DNA from: Psychrobacter glaciei
GTDB taxonomy: Bacteria; Pseudomonadota; Gammaproteobacteria; Pseudomonadales; Moraxellaceae
DNA length: 64,000 nucleotides
Reading direction: 5' to 3'
Assembly: GCF_014652895.1 (NCBI RefSeq)
Contig: NZ_BMZR01000003.1
Location: 268,015-332,014, forward strand
Part shown: positions 8,385 through 16,977 of the stretch, one piece after another
How positions within the stretch are numbered: the stretch's first letter is position 1
Layout of the letters: each line of letters starts with the position of its first letter
Program-made: the position numbers and the translations under genes
Notes under the pieces: model-generated
Told to the model about the DNA's origin: nothing
What the model saw: the letters and a program-made list of their open reading frames with translations, nothing else
Databases searched by the model: none

Positions 8385-9416
8385 ATGCTTTATATCAAAA
8401 AGTTGTCTTTTGGTTTGGCTGTTCTTGGGGCATGCGTACAGGCACAAGCGATAGATCTTGTCACCAATGGAGATACCACTTTAAGTATCGGTGGTTATGT
8501 TAAAGCGGAAGGCATATTTTATTCTCCCGATGAAGGGGAGTCCGAGTTCAAAGGAAGTGGACGACAATCTCGGATTAATGTTAAAACCACGAAGAACGTA
8601 GAGAATAAAAAGCTAACGGGTTTTATTGAAGGCGACTTTTATGGCAATGCCGCAAATGGTGGTTCAGACTTACGGCTCCGCCATGCCTATGTTCAGGTCG
8701 ATGATTTGACCGTCGGTAAGACGTGGAATGGTCAGTTCTTAGCGGTCTACCCACTTTTGACTGATCAGCTTGACTTTCGGGGCACGGGATTGGGTACTAT
8801 CTCTGGTGGCGGCGCTGATATTCGTCCAGATTTGACGGTGCATTACACTCATAAAGGGTTTCGTTTTACCGCTCAAGACCCTGTTTATGATGAAGCTAAT
8901 CTGCCTGATATGGTTGTTAGCTATAAGAATAATATATCTGATCTTAGCTATAACGTGGCGGTCACTGCTCGTGAGGCCAAAAATGGAGACGATTCGGATG
9001 TAGGCGTCGGTGTCTCTTTGGCGGGTAAACTAAAACTGGGCAATGACTCGCTACATGCGAGCGTATATAACGGTAAAGGGATGGGCGTCTATTCTACCGT
9101 CTGTGTTGGAAGAGCCTTTGGCACGACGGGCGATTTAGATTGTGATGCGGAAGACGGTAAGCTTGTCTCGCAAACGGGCTACACGGTCGGTTACAGGCAC
9201 AAGTTTACAGAGAAACTGATGAGCAACATGCGCTATGGTGAAATTATGGTGGATGATGAAGCAGATACTTCTGTAAATGTAAAAAGTATCAACCTTGTCT
9301 ATGAGTATTTACCAGATCTAGACATTGGTATTGAGTGGAGAGATCGTAGCGACAAAACGCTATCACAGGTAAAAAAAGGTCTGCAAGTTGAAGTAATGGC
9401 CAAATATAACTTCTAA
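8385..9416 (+). CDS. outer-membrane porin, DcaP-like
   Basis: This 343-aa protein has a cleavable signal peptide (basic MLYIKK, hydrophobic core, cleavage after AQA at about residue 22). The mature part is rich in alternating beta-strand patterns and ends in KYNF, the C-terminal aromatic signature for BAM-dependent outer-membrane insertion. The early motifs LSIGGYVKAEG, RQSRINVKT and GDFYG are typical of DcaP trimeric porins of Moraxellaceae, which favour negatively charged substrates such as dicarboxylates. It sits at the end of the acyl-CoA cluster, as dcaP does with dca genes in Acinetobacter. A Cys pair (VCVGRAF...LDCD) may form a loop disulfide. The exact substrate is inference. Confidence 0.82.
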   Translation: MLYIKKLSFGLAVLGACVQAQAIDLVTNGDTTLSIGGYVKAEGIFYSPDEGESEFKGSGRQSRINVKTTKNVENKKLTGFIEGDFYGNAANGGSDLRLRHAYVQVDDLTVGKTWNGQFLAVYPLLTDQLDFRGTGLGTISGGGADIRPDLTVHYTHKGFRFTAQDPVYDEANLPDMVVSYKNNISDLSYNVAVTAREAKNGDDSDVGVGVSLAGKLKLGNDSLHASVYNGKGMGVYSTVCVGRAFGTTGDLDCDAEDGKLVSQTGYTVGYRHKFTEKLMSNMRYGEIMVDDEADTSVNVKSINLVYEYLPDLDIGIEWRDRSDKTLSQVKKGLQVEVMAKYNF

Positions 9417-9418
9417 AT

Positions 9419-9552
9419 TATAGTCAGTGAAAAGTAATATTGATACATTACGCACTGCTAATATCAATATTACTTGCTTGCTGTGCAGACAGAGGCTACA
9501 AAAAATTGATGTCAGCAGTATCGTCGCGTTTTTTGGGTATTTTGACTGTATA
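9419..9552. repeat. 134-bp dispersed repeat with TATAGTC-type ends, copy 1
   Basis: This begins TATAGTCAGTG directly after the porin stop and ends TTTTGACTGTATA, so the ends are an imperfect inverted repeat. The interior carries TTGCTTGCTGTGCAGACAGA and a GATGTCAGCAGTATCGTCGCG stretch of which the core recurs in inverted orientation at 31674-31808. The sequence includes internal inverted repeats (ATATTGAT/ATCAATAT) and could fold as RNA. It looks like a small non-coding dispersed element and may also act as a 3' end for the porin transcript. Confidence 0.75.
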
Positions 9553-9667
9553 TGTTGAGAGATAATAAGCAAACCACATCTGCCTTGGTGCTTTAACGCC
9601 CAAACCCTTCTGAATTCCAATGCGAGCACAGCTTTCATCTTATGTAGAGACAAAGCGGTGCCTCGCT

Positions 9668-9942
9668 TCATCCTTCTTTATTTAATATCTCTCGTTCTTC
9701 TTCAGCTATTTTTAATTGGCGTTTGAGTTGCTTGATTCCTTCAAGAGCTGCCACAACTCCAGTATAATAGGATTCTGTGGCGACAAGCTTGCCTTGATTG
9801 GTTTTGTTCTGCCAATTGGCTAGCTTTTGCATCGCTTTTCCTAATTGCTGAGCAGTTGCAATCGAATTAGCATTATTATCTGCTATCTTTTGACCGATTC
9901 TACTTTGAATTCCGTATTATCGCTCTGTATTTTCTTGGTCAT
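9668..9942 (-). pseudogene. IS3-family transposase OrfA remnant
   Basis: Reading the minus strand from an ATG at 9942 gives MTKKIQSDNTEFKVESVK, a typical IS3 OrfA start. A one-base frameshift then puts the rest in the next frame: ATAQQLGKAMQKLANWQNK, a helix-turn-helix region, followed by AALEGIKQLKRQLKIAEEE, the leucine-zipper end typical of OrfA. A TGA stands at 9668-9670. No OrfB catalytic domain or terminal inverted repeats are recognisable, and a 134-bp repeat abuts it downstream. This is a decayed insertion-sequence scar lying between the porin and maeA. Confidence 0.72.
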
Positions 9943-10102
9943 GATACACTTATCGTCGAGTGGTTGGTTGACCAAATTTACTGCCATGATTTTTTCAGCA
10001 TCGCTCAATAAATGTAAATAATGACTGTTAATTTAATGAATAAGTAAAATATTTAACCCATTAATTTTTTCACTCATACGCCTCTAACAAGAAGATTTTA
10101 TT

Positions 10103-11785
10103 ATGCAAACCAAACGTCCGTTATATATTCCCTTTGCAGGCCCTGCATTATTAGAAACCCCTTTACTAAATAAGGGTAGCGCTTTTTCATCAGAAGAGCG
10201 CGATAGCTTTAATCTAACAGGCCTACTGCCTCATAACATTGAGACGATTGAAGAGCAGTCATTACGCGCTTATCATCAACTGCGTTCATTCACTAATGAT
10301 ATGGATAAGCATATTTATCTGCGTAATATTCAAGATACTAATGAAACCTTATTTCATCATTTGATTGAGCAGCACATTGAAGAAGTCATGCCGCTCATAT
10401 ATACCCCAACCGTTGGCCAAGCATGTGAAAAATTCTCTCAGATTTATCGCCGCAAACGTGGTTTGTTTGTCTCTTATCCTGAGCGTCATAAAATCGATGA
10501 CATGCTGCAAAATGCCACCAAACAAAACGTGAAGGTAATCGTTGTCACCGATGGTGAACGTATATTAGGCCTAGGGGATCAAGGCATTGGCGGTATGGGT
10601 ATTCCCATTGGTAAATTGTCGTTATATACGGCTTGTGGTGGTATTAGCCCCGCTTATTGCCTACCGATCTTATTAGATGTGGGCACCAATAATCAGCAGT
10701 TGCTTGACGACCCTATGTACATGGGCTGGAGAAACCCGCGCATCTCGGGTGACGAGTATAATGAGTTTGTAGACTTGTTTATTCAAGCCGTTAAACGTCG
10801 TTGGCCTGAGGCATTATTACAGTTTGAAGATTTTGCCCAAGAGAATGCGACACCATTATTGAATAAATATCGTGACCAATTATGCTGCTTTAATGATGAC
10901 ATTCAGGGCACTGCTGCGGTTTCAGTCGGTACCTTGATTGCAGCATGCTTGAATAAAGGTCAAAAGCTTAGCCAACAGAATATTGCGTTTTTAGGTGCAG
11001 GATCTGCTGGTTGCGGTATTGCTGAGCATATTATTCGCCAAATGCAGCGTGAAGGCTTAACGGAGGCGCAGGCTCGCAGCCAAGTATTTATGGTGGACCG
11101 TTATGGCTTGCTTACTGATGGCATGACAGAGCTACAAAAATTCCAAGAACCGTTAGTACAAAAAGAATCGGCTATTGCAAGTTGGGATAAAAGTAAAAAG
11201 CTTGGTTTGGCGCAAGTGGTGAAACAAGCAAAAATAACGGTATTATTTGGCGTCAGTGGACAAAAAGGTCTGTTCACCCAAGAGGTGATCGAAGCTTTAT
11301 GTGTGAATACTGAGCATCCTATTGTCTTACCGCTTTCAAACCCAACGTCTCGTGTTGAAGCGACACCGCAAGAAGTAACAAACTGGAGTCGTGGTAAGGC
11401 AATCGTTGCAACCGGAAGTCCTTTTCCTCATACTACTTTTGAAGGACAGACTTTCGAAGTGTCGCAGTGTAATAACAGCTATATTTTCCCCGGTATTGGT
11501 CTAGGTGTTTTAGCATCACGTGCGACGGGCATCAGCGATAATATGCTAATGGCGGCAAGCCAAGCACTTGCCGATATATCAATGGAATATGAAAAAGCAC
11601 CAGGTGCAATATTACCGCCCATTAGAGTCATTAGAGAGATCAGTGAAAAAATAGCCTATGCAGTCGCACGACAAGCGATTGAAGATAAACTGGCATTACC
11701 TGTCACGGCAGAGAACTTAGAACGTCAATTAAAAGCCAATTTTTGGTTGCCTAAATACCGCAACTATCGTCGTACTTCTTTCTAA
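10103..11785 (+). CDS. maeA: NAD-dependent malic enzyme
   Basis: This 560-aa enzyme oxidatively decarboxylates L-malate to pyruvate with NAD+. The length and motifs match MaeA/SfcA: the malic N-terminal domain with [13 protein letters not shown] and the tyrosine/lysine region [20 protein letters not shown], the metal-binding EDFAQENA and [12 protein letters not shown], and the NAD-binding [13 protein letters not shown]. An AAGAAGA element precedes the ATG at 10103. A strong hairpin terminator follows at 11804-11843, so it appears monocistronic. A second, NADP-type malic enzyme fused to a phosphotransacetylase-like domain lies 2.5 kb away (maeB), which allows separate NADH- and NADPH-yielding outlets from C4 acids made by the catabolic genes nearby. 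Confidence 0.95.
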   Translation: MQTKRPLYIPFAGPALLETPLLNKGSAFSSEERDSFNLTGLLPHNIETIEEQSLRAYHQLRSFTNDMDKHIYLRNIQDTNETLFHHLIEQHIEEVMPLIYTPTVGQACEKFSQIYRRKRGLFVSYPERHKIDDMLQNATKQNVKVIVVTDGERILGLGDQGIGGMGIPIGKLSLYTACGGISPAYCLPILLDVGTNNQQLLDDPMYMGWRNPRISGDEYNEFVDLFIQAVKRRWPEALLQFEDFAQENATPLLNKYRDQLCCFNDDIQGTAAVSVGTLIAACLNKGQKLSQQNIAFLGAGSAGCGIAEHIIRQMQREGLTEAQARSQVFMVDRYGLLTDGMTELQKFQEPLVQKESAIASWDKSKKLGLAQVVKQAKITVLFGVSGQKGLFTQEVIEALCVNTEHPIVLPLSNPTSRVEATPQEVTNWSRGKAIVATGSPFPHTTFEGQTFEVSQCNNSYIFPGIGLGVLASRATGISDNMLMAASQALADISMEYEKAPGAILPPIRVIREISEKIAYAVARQAIEDKLALPVTAENLERQLKANFWLPKYRNYRRTSF

Positions 11786-11803
11786 TTTTATAAAGTACAT
11801 ACA

Positions 11804-11843
11804 AAAAGCCAAATGTTACCGTTAGAGGTAGCATTTGGCTTTT
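11804..11843 (+). terminator. rho-independent terminator of maeA
   Basis: A 17-bp stem (AAAAGCCAAATGTTACC with GGTAGCATTTGGCTTTT, one G-T pair) closes a 6-nt loop and ends in T residues, 18 bp after the maeA stop. The A-rich left arm would also let it work in reverse. Confidence 0.9.
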
Positions 11844-11886
11844 CTGTTATATGGTGTCATGAACATATTATATCGTTTAAAACCCA

Positions 11887-11922
11887 TAAAAAAAGGCTTG
11901 CCGCATCGCTGCGAACAAGCCT
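11887..11922 (-). terminator. terminator of the tRNA-Ile2 transcript
   Basis: Read on the minus strand, AGGCTTG pairs with CAAGCCT around a GC-containing loop and is followed by a run of T residues. It lies 24 bp past the tRNA 3' end. Confidence 0.8.
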
Positions 11923-11945
11923 GATTTCTTTTTGCACTATAAATT

Positions 11946-12022
11946 TGGTGGGCCCAGTAGGACTTGAACCTACGACCAAAGGATTATGAGTCCTCTGCTC
12001 TAACCAACTGAGCTATGGGCCC
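11946..12022 (-). tRNA. tRNA-Ile2 with CAT anticodon (lysidine-type)
   Basis: This is a 77-nt cloverleaf including an encoded 3' CCA. The acceptor stem is GGGCCCA/TGGGCCC, the D-arm TAGCTCAGTTGGTTAGAGCA, the anticodon loop CTCATAA (anticodon CAT) on a GAGGA/TCCTT stem, and the T-arm GTAGGTTCAAGTCCTAC. Three CAT tRNAs exist in bacteria. The stem GAGGA/TCCTT with its terminal G-T pair and the TTTGGTCG...GTTCAAGTCC context match the minor isoleucine tRNA that TilS converts to read AUA, rather than elongator or initiator methionine tRNA. Elongator tRNA-Met is the alternative. Confidence 0.85.
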
Positions 12023-12105
12023 TAACGCTAGACGGACAATGATACCTTATTTTTTGAATTTTTCAAGTAAAAGTTAACAAGTAGCGCAGAGTATTTGATG
12101 ACTTG

Positions 12106-12912
12106 TTAATAACTGCCACCAGCCAACGTCAAACTACGCCCGCCATCAACCGCGATAATCTCGCCAGTCACATAACTTGCCCCAGCCAAATAGAGCACGC
12201 AATGGGCAATTTCATCAGGCATTCCTATTCTTTGCATAGGAATAGAGTCGATAATGCTGTGTTGTTGCTCATTATCAAGCGCTTGGTCGCTATCGATTTC
12301 AGGTAATATATTGACCCCAGGGGCAACACCATTGACGCGCACATCAGGTGCCATATCGAGTGCGAGAGATTGTACCATCATCCGATGTGCAGCCTTTGCC
12401 ATATTGTAGACGGTATAAGTGCTGAATGGTTTATTGTGCGCATGGATATCGAGTAGGCTAATGATGCAACCTTGCCGTGCTTTCAGATACGGATATAACG
12501 CTTGGCTTAATAGTAAGGGCGCTTTTGCATTGGTCAAAAACAATTCGTCCCATTGTGCTTTTTCGATACTACCAAGCGCACTCGGATAAAACCGTGAGGC
12601 ATTATGTACTAGCACATCGAGCTGACCAAAACTTCCTATGATATTTTCAATAAACTGGCTAAGAGCCGAGCTGTCATTAACGATTGCCAAATCAGCGACG
12701 ATTACCACGGCACTATCGGCTCGATTTTCATTGAGCTCATCAGCTAGGGCATTGGCTTCTTGCTCACTATGATGACAATGGATAATGACACGGTAGCCTT
12801 GATGGTGGGCGGCTTTGATAATAGCGGCACCGATACGCTTAGCGCTGCCAGTCACCAGCATCACTGGTGCAACGGTATTTTCTGCTAAAGAGGTATTAAT
12901 TTTTTGATTCAT
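12106..12912 (-). CDS. SDR oxidoreductase, pteridine-reductase-like
   Basis: This 268-aa short-chain dehydrogenase/reductase has a Rossmann motif TGSAKRIG (21-28) whose basic residue favours NADPH. The NNAG motif is replaced by HNASRF (about 103-108). The active site has Asp155 where most SDRs have Ser, with Tyr169 and Lys173 in YNMAK. This Asp-Tyr-Lys arrangement is that of pteridine reductases (PTR1, FolM type), which reduce dihydropterins or dihydrofolate. The start has no good Shine-Dalgarno, and it follows cca by only 33 bp, so translation may be coupled within a cca-SDR transcript. A role in folate or pterin recycling is family-based inference. Confidence 0.78.
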   Translation of the reverse strand: MNQKINTSLAENTVAPVMLVTGSAKRIGAAIIKAAHHQGYRVIIHCHHSEQEANALADELNENRADSAVVIVADLAIVNDSSALSQFIENIIGSFGQLDVLVHNASRFYPSALGSIEKAQWDELFLTNAKAPLLLSQALYPYLKARQGCIISLLDIHAHNKPFSTYTVYNMAKAAHRMMVQSLALDMAPDVRVNGVAPGVNILPEIDSDQALDNEQQHSIIDSIPMQRIGMPDEIAHCVLYLAGASYVTGEIIAVDGGRSLTLAGGSY

Positions 12913-12945
12913 AGTTAAGTTTTAGTAGACATTTGAGAGTGATTT

Positions 12946-14148
12946 TTAAGCCATCTTTTCAGAGGGTGTTAAAGACATATCGTGCGCTTGTAAGTGTTCA
13001 ATTCTGGCTTGTCGCAATGCAGCACCAATCGCTGGACCTTTAAGGTCTGACTCGATATCTTTGACACCCATAGCATGGAAGCTGCCTAAGGCTAGCATCA
13101 TCTCACGGTGCTGAGAGGCGAGCTGTAACACGTGGCTGGTCACTAGCAGTTGCGAGAGCTTATCAGGCTCTTTATGAGCACTACAGGCTTGGATAAGGTC
13201 TATTTTTTCACTCGCATTAAGCTCATTTATACGTTTTAATTTTTCGCCTTGCTGCACGAATAAAGTCGCAAACTGAGTTTGAGCCTTTGGTACTTTGGCG
13301 GTATTGCCTATTTCAGTAATAGCTTTTGTGGCAGACATCGTTTCACAGGGTGTTAAACCAAATAACGCTGGATTAAGACTGGACAGTAATAACGCCCAGC
13401 GTTGTGATAGATTTAATTGCATTTGACCCGCGAAATACAGCGCAGTCTGTACAGTCTCTCGTATGTGACCGTTAATGCTCCACGTCTGATGTAAGGGCGC
13501 AAAATATTCTGTTAAAGCATCGATTTCGAACAGCTGCTGCCAGTATACCTGAGGAGAGACCTGCATCATTGCACGGCTCGATTCTTGCCAAATGCGCTCA
13601 CTACTCAAATGTGACAGTTCGCCCGAGCTGACCAACTGGCGCATCAATGCCAAGGTCTCATCAGCAATCGTAAAGCCTAAGTCATAATAACGCCCATAAA
13701 AGCGCGCCGTTCTAAGCACCCGCAATGGATCTTCGTTAAAAGCGCTGGAGACATGGCGTAGGGTTTTGCTTTTTATGTCACTCAGTCCACCATAATAATC
13801 GACCACTTCGCCACTGATAGGAGTGTCGTCAGTGAGGCTCGTGACTTCGATCGCCATGGCATTGACGGTTAAGTCGCGTCGTTGCAAATCTTCCAACAGC
13901 GTCACTTCAGGGCTGGCATGGACACTAAAGCCCTGATAGCCTCGTCCTTGCTTGCGTTCGGTACGTGCTAGCGCATACTCTTCATGACTGGTCGGATGCA
14001 AAAACACAGGAAAATCTGCGCCGACTTGTTGAAATCCAGCAGCAATCATCTCTGCTACTGTCGCCCCAACGACAACGAAGTCTTTGTCTTTAATAGGACG
14101 ATCTAGCAATCGATCACGTACTGCGCCGCCGACGAGATAAACTTGCAT
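12946..14148 (-). CDS. cca: CCA-adding tRNA nucleotidyltransferase
   Basis: This 400-aa class II nucleotidyltransferase adds or repairs the 3' CCA of tRNAs. The catalytic module is clear at the N-terminus: GGAVRDRLL (7-15), Asp21 and Asp23 in KDKDFVVVG, RTERKQGRGY, and RRDLTVNAMA. The neck and body follow (DPLRVLRTARF). The HD phosphohydrolase motif of the E. coli enzyme (HD followed by GK) is not seen: the corresponding stretch reads WALLLSSLNPALFG. AGGAA precedes the ATG at 14148. It is cotranscribed with the pteridine-reductase-like gene. Confidence 0.92.
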   Translation of the reverse strand: MQVYLVGGAVRDRLLDRPIKDKDFVVVGATVAEMIAAGFQQVGADFPVFLHPTSHEEYALARTERKQGRGYQGFSVHASPEVTLLEDLQRRDLTVNAMAIEVTSLTDDTPISGEVVDYYGGLSDIKSKTLRHVSSAFNEDPLRVLRTARFYGRYYDLGFTIADETLALMRQLVSSGELSHLSSERIWQESSRAMMQVSPQVYWQQLFEIDALTEYFAPLHQTWSINGHIRETVQTALYFAGQMQLNLSQRWALLLSSLNPALFGLTPCETMSATKAITEIGNTAKVPKAQTQFATLFVQQGEKLKRINELNASEKIDLIQACSAHKEPDKLSQLLVTSHVLQLASQHREMMLALGSFHAMGVKDIESDLKGPAIGAALRQARIEHLQAHDMSLTPSEKMA

Positions 14149-14201
14149 AATAGTTCCTATTTATTGACTTAATTGACACTAGTGAAAGGGTGATTGACAA
14201 A

Positions 14202-14241
14202 AAAACCAGTCAGCGCTTTTAATAAAGCACTGACTGGTTTT
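14202..14241 (-). terminator. terminator downstream of maeB
   Basis: AAAACCAGTCAGCGCTTT and AAAGCACTGACTGGTTTT form a long stem with a short AT loop. On the minus strand T residues follow the stem. It lies between the maeB stop (14301) and the cca start, so it separates the two units. Confidence 0.85.
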
Positions 14242-14300
14242 AGTATAGCAGACCATCTCCATAAATAAATTACAGTGATGGTGCTAATAACACACTCATA

Positions 14301-16637
14301 CTATTTCTGAGCTTCGTTCTCTAAATCCTGAGCTTCAGTAACGGTCAGTGCAGTCATGTTGACGATACCACGTGCTGTCGCTGATGGCGTCAAAATATGC
14401 ACCGGCTTATTAGTACCTAATAGGATAGGGCCAATAGAAGCACTGCCAGTTGCGGTTTTAAGCAGGTTGAAAGCGATGTTTGATGCGTCAAGTGTTGGCA
14501 AGATAAGCAAGTTCGCTGCACCTTTTAACGGGCTTGATGGCATGTCGTTTAGACGGATATGTTCGTTAAGCGCGGCGTCACCTTGCATTTCGCCTTCGAA
14601 TTCAAAGTCGACATTCATATTGGTTAGTAGCTCATGAACCTTACGCATTTTGACAGCGCTGGCACGGTTTGAAGCACCAAAGTTAGCATGAGAAACTAGC
14701 GCGACACGTGGCGTGATACCAAAACGACGTAACTGATCAGTTGCCAAGACCGTCATTTCAGCCAACTGTTCAGCCGTTGGATCTTCGTGGATATAGGTAT
14801 CCGCGATGAAAATGTTACGATCTTGCATCAATACGGCATTCATCGCATAAAAGTCGTTCATACCTTCTTTTTTACCAATGACGCTTTCAACGTATTTTAG
14901 ATGCAATTGATAATGGCCAAATGTACCACATACCATGCCATCTGCCGCACCATTTTCGACTAGCAAAGAACCAATCAGAGTCGTCTTACGGCGAACATCA
15001 CGACGAGCAAGCTCAATGCTTACACCGCGGCGTTTGTTCTTCTCGTAGTAGCCCTGCCAGTAGTCTTTGTAGCGAGGATCGTCATCAATGTTGACGATGG
15101 TAATATTCTCGCCATCTTTTAGACGTAGGCCCAGTTTTTTGATATTGGCTTCGATAACTGAAGGGCGACCAACCAAGATAGGTTGTGCTAGCTTCTCATC
15201 CACGACGACTTGCACAGCGAGCAAGATATTGTTGTCTTCACCTTCACAATACACAATACGTTTTGGATCAGCTTTAGCACGAGCAAAGATTGGCTTCATC
15301 ACAAACGCTGAGTTATAAACAAACTCAGACAGACGCTGACGATATGCTTGCATGTCATCGATAGGTAGCGTGGCAACGCCTGAATCCATTGCTGCTTTGG
15401 CAACAGCAGAGGCAATCTCAATGATTAGATTTGGCTCTAGAGGGCCTGGGATTAAGTAGTCACGACCAAAACTCTGCATCTTTTCGATGTTTCTAGCGCT
15501 GGTAGTTGGAGTAGCTTCGACGTGTGCCATCGCAGCGATTGCTTTTACGCAAGCGACTTTCATCTCTTCGTTGACGGTCGTTGCGCCAACATCCAATGCA
15601 CCGCGGAAGATGTACGGGAAGCATAGCGCGTTGTTTACTTGGTTTGGATAGTCTGAACGACCAGTTGCCATGATGACGTCTGGACGTACCGCATGTGCCA
15701 ATTCTGGCATGATTTCAGGTGTTGGGTTGGCAAGTGCAAAGACAATAGGGTCTTTTGCCATACGGCGAACCATATCTTCTGATAGTGTACCTGGCATTGA
15801 TAGGCCTAGGAACATATCGACATCGTCCATGACTTCTTCGATAGAAGTAGCCGTGATATCACGAGCATAGCGCTGTTTGGTTTCGTCAAGGTTTTCACGG
15901 CTAGTACTGATAATACCGCGTGAATCTGAAACAATGATGTTGTTTTTATTAACACCAAGGGCGCAAATGATATCTAAACAAGAAATGGCTGCTGCGCCGG
16001 CGCCTGAACAAACAATTTTAATCTCTTCAATTTTTTTGCCAGTAATCAACAGAGCGTTTAGCATGGCTGCGGCAACAATGATTGAGGTGCCATGTTGGTC
16101 GTCATGGAATACGGGAATGTTCATGCGCTTACGCAATTCACGTTCGATTTTGAAGCATTCTGGTGCTTTGATGTCTTCTAGGTTGATACCACCAAATGTT
16201 GGCTCAAGAGAAGCGACGGCTTCAATGAATTTGTCTGGATCGTTTTGGGCAATTTCAATATCAAAAACATCAATACCCGCAAACTTTTTGAACAGAACCC
16301 CTTTACCTTCCATCACTGGTTTTGACGCCAACGGGCCGATATTACCTAAACCTAGTACGGCAGTACCATTGGTGATGACACCGACCAAGTTGCTACGCGC
16401 TGTATATTTGGCCGCTAATGCTGGGTCTCTTTGAATTTCAAGACACGGTACAGCAACACCTGGAGAGTAGGCAAGTGCTAGATCTCGTTGGTTGGCCAAT
16501 TGCTTGATAGGGGTAACTGAGATTTTACCTGGTCTTGGAAACTCATGGTAATGGAGGGCAGCTTGTTCAAACTGCTCTTTTTCCGTATTAGGGTTATCCG
16601 TATTCAAAGTGATATCGTCATTCATAATAATTGCCAT
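14301..16637 (-). CDS. maeB: NADP-dependent malic enzyme with PTA-like domain
   Basis: This 778-aa two-domain protein has a malic enzyme part (about 20-430) with LALAYSPGVAVPCLEI, GLGNIGPLASKPVMEGK, FHDDQHGTSIIV and the dinucleotide motif GAGAAAISCLDI. A C-terminal phosphate-acetyl/butyryl-transferase domain (about 445-770) carries GMVCGTFGHY, ALVSHANFG and TARGIVNMTALTV. This is the MaeB architecture, which makes pyruvate and NADPH from malate. The PTA-like domain is regulatory (acetyl-CoA sensing in E. coli). The start is ambiguous: neither the ATG at 16637 nor the one four codons later has a strong Shine-Dalgarno. An extended -10 lies about 175 nt upstream. Confidence 0.94.
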   Translation of the reverse strand: MAIIMNDDITLNTDNPNTEKEQFEQAALHYHEFPRPGKISVTPIKQLANQRDLALAYSPGVAVPCLEIQRDPALAAKYTARSNLVGVITNGTAVLGLGNIGPLASKPVMEGKGVLFKKFAGIDVFDIEIAQNDPDKFIEAVASLEPTFGGINLEDIKAPECFKIERELRKRMNIPVFHDDQHGTSIIVAAAMLNALLITGKKIEEIKIVCSGAGAAAISCLDIICALGVNKNNIIVSDSRGIISTSRENLDETKQRYARDITATSIEEVMDDVDMFLGLSMPGTLSEDMVRRMAKDPIVFALANPTPEIMPELAHAVRPDVIMATGRSDYPNQVNNALCFPYIFRGALDVGATTVNEEMKVACVKAIAAMAHVEATPTTSARNIEKMQSFGRDYLIPGPLEPNLIIEIASAVAKAAMDSGVATLPIDDMQAYRQRLSEFVYNSAFVMKPIFARAKADPKRIVYCEGEDNNILLAVQVVVDEKLAQPILVGRPSVIEANIKKLGLRLKDGENITIVNIDDDPRYKDYWQGYYEKNKRRGVSIELARRDVRRKTTLIGSLLVENGAADGMVCGTFGHYQLHLKYVESVIGKKEGMNDFYAMNAVLMQDRNIFIADTYIHEDPTAEQLAEMTVLATDQLRRFGITPRVALVSHANFGASNRASAVKMRKVHELLTNMNVDFEFEGEMQGDAALNEHIRLNDMPSSPLKGAANLLILPTLDASNIAFNLLKTATGSASIGPILLGTNKPVHILTPSATARGIVNMTALTVTEAQDLENEAQK

Positions 16638-16977
16638 GGTTGGAATAAATTGGAATAGATTAAATGGTGATAAAAAACTAACGCCGAACCCTCAAAAAAC
16701 CATGAGATATGATAAGAAGAGGGCACAGTTACACTAAAAAAGGTAATGATCGATAAAAAGGTAATGATTGGCGCTTAGATTGCAGCGAAAAAAGCAATTT
16801 TGCAAAATAGTTATTCTAGCACTATTGACAATTCGCGCCTAGTCAATAGCCGTGAATTGTCCGAACAATATAATAAAATGATATTCATTATTTAGCTGGT
16901 TGATAATGCCAAAGAACAGAGCCAAATATCAACCTTAATTTTATAATGTTTTAAAATACTATCGAACAGTAGATGTA
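16638..16977. other. intergenic region, maeB upstream
   Basis: This is 340 bp of AT-rich sequence between the selO stop and maeB start, without a credible gene. It holds the likely maeB promoter (next entry). Confidence 0.6.
16813..16821 (-). promoter_or_regulatory. extended -10 promoter candidate for maeB
   Basis: On the minus strand TGCTAGAAT gives a TGn extended -10 with TAGAAT, about 175 nt before the maeB start. No convincing -35 stands 17 bp upstream, as is common for extended -10 promoters. Confidence 0.4.

Noticed and set aside
9363..9671. 102-aa minus-strand open frame
   Set aside because: It runs through the 134-bp repeat and into the porin 3' end, has no family resemblance, and begins inside the decayed IS region.
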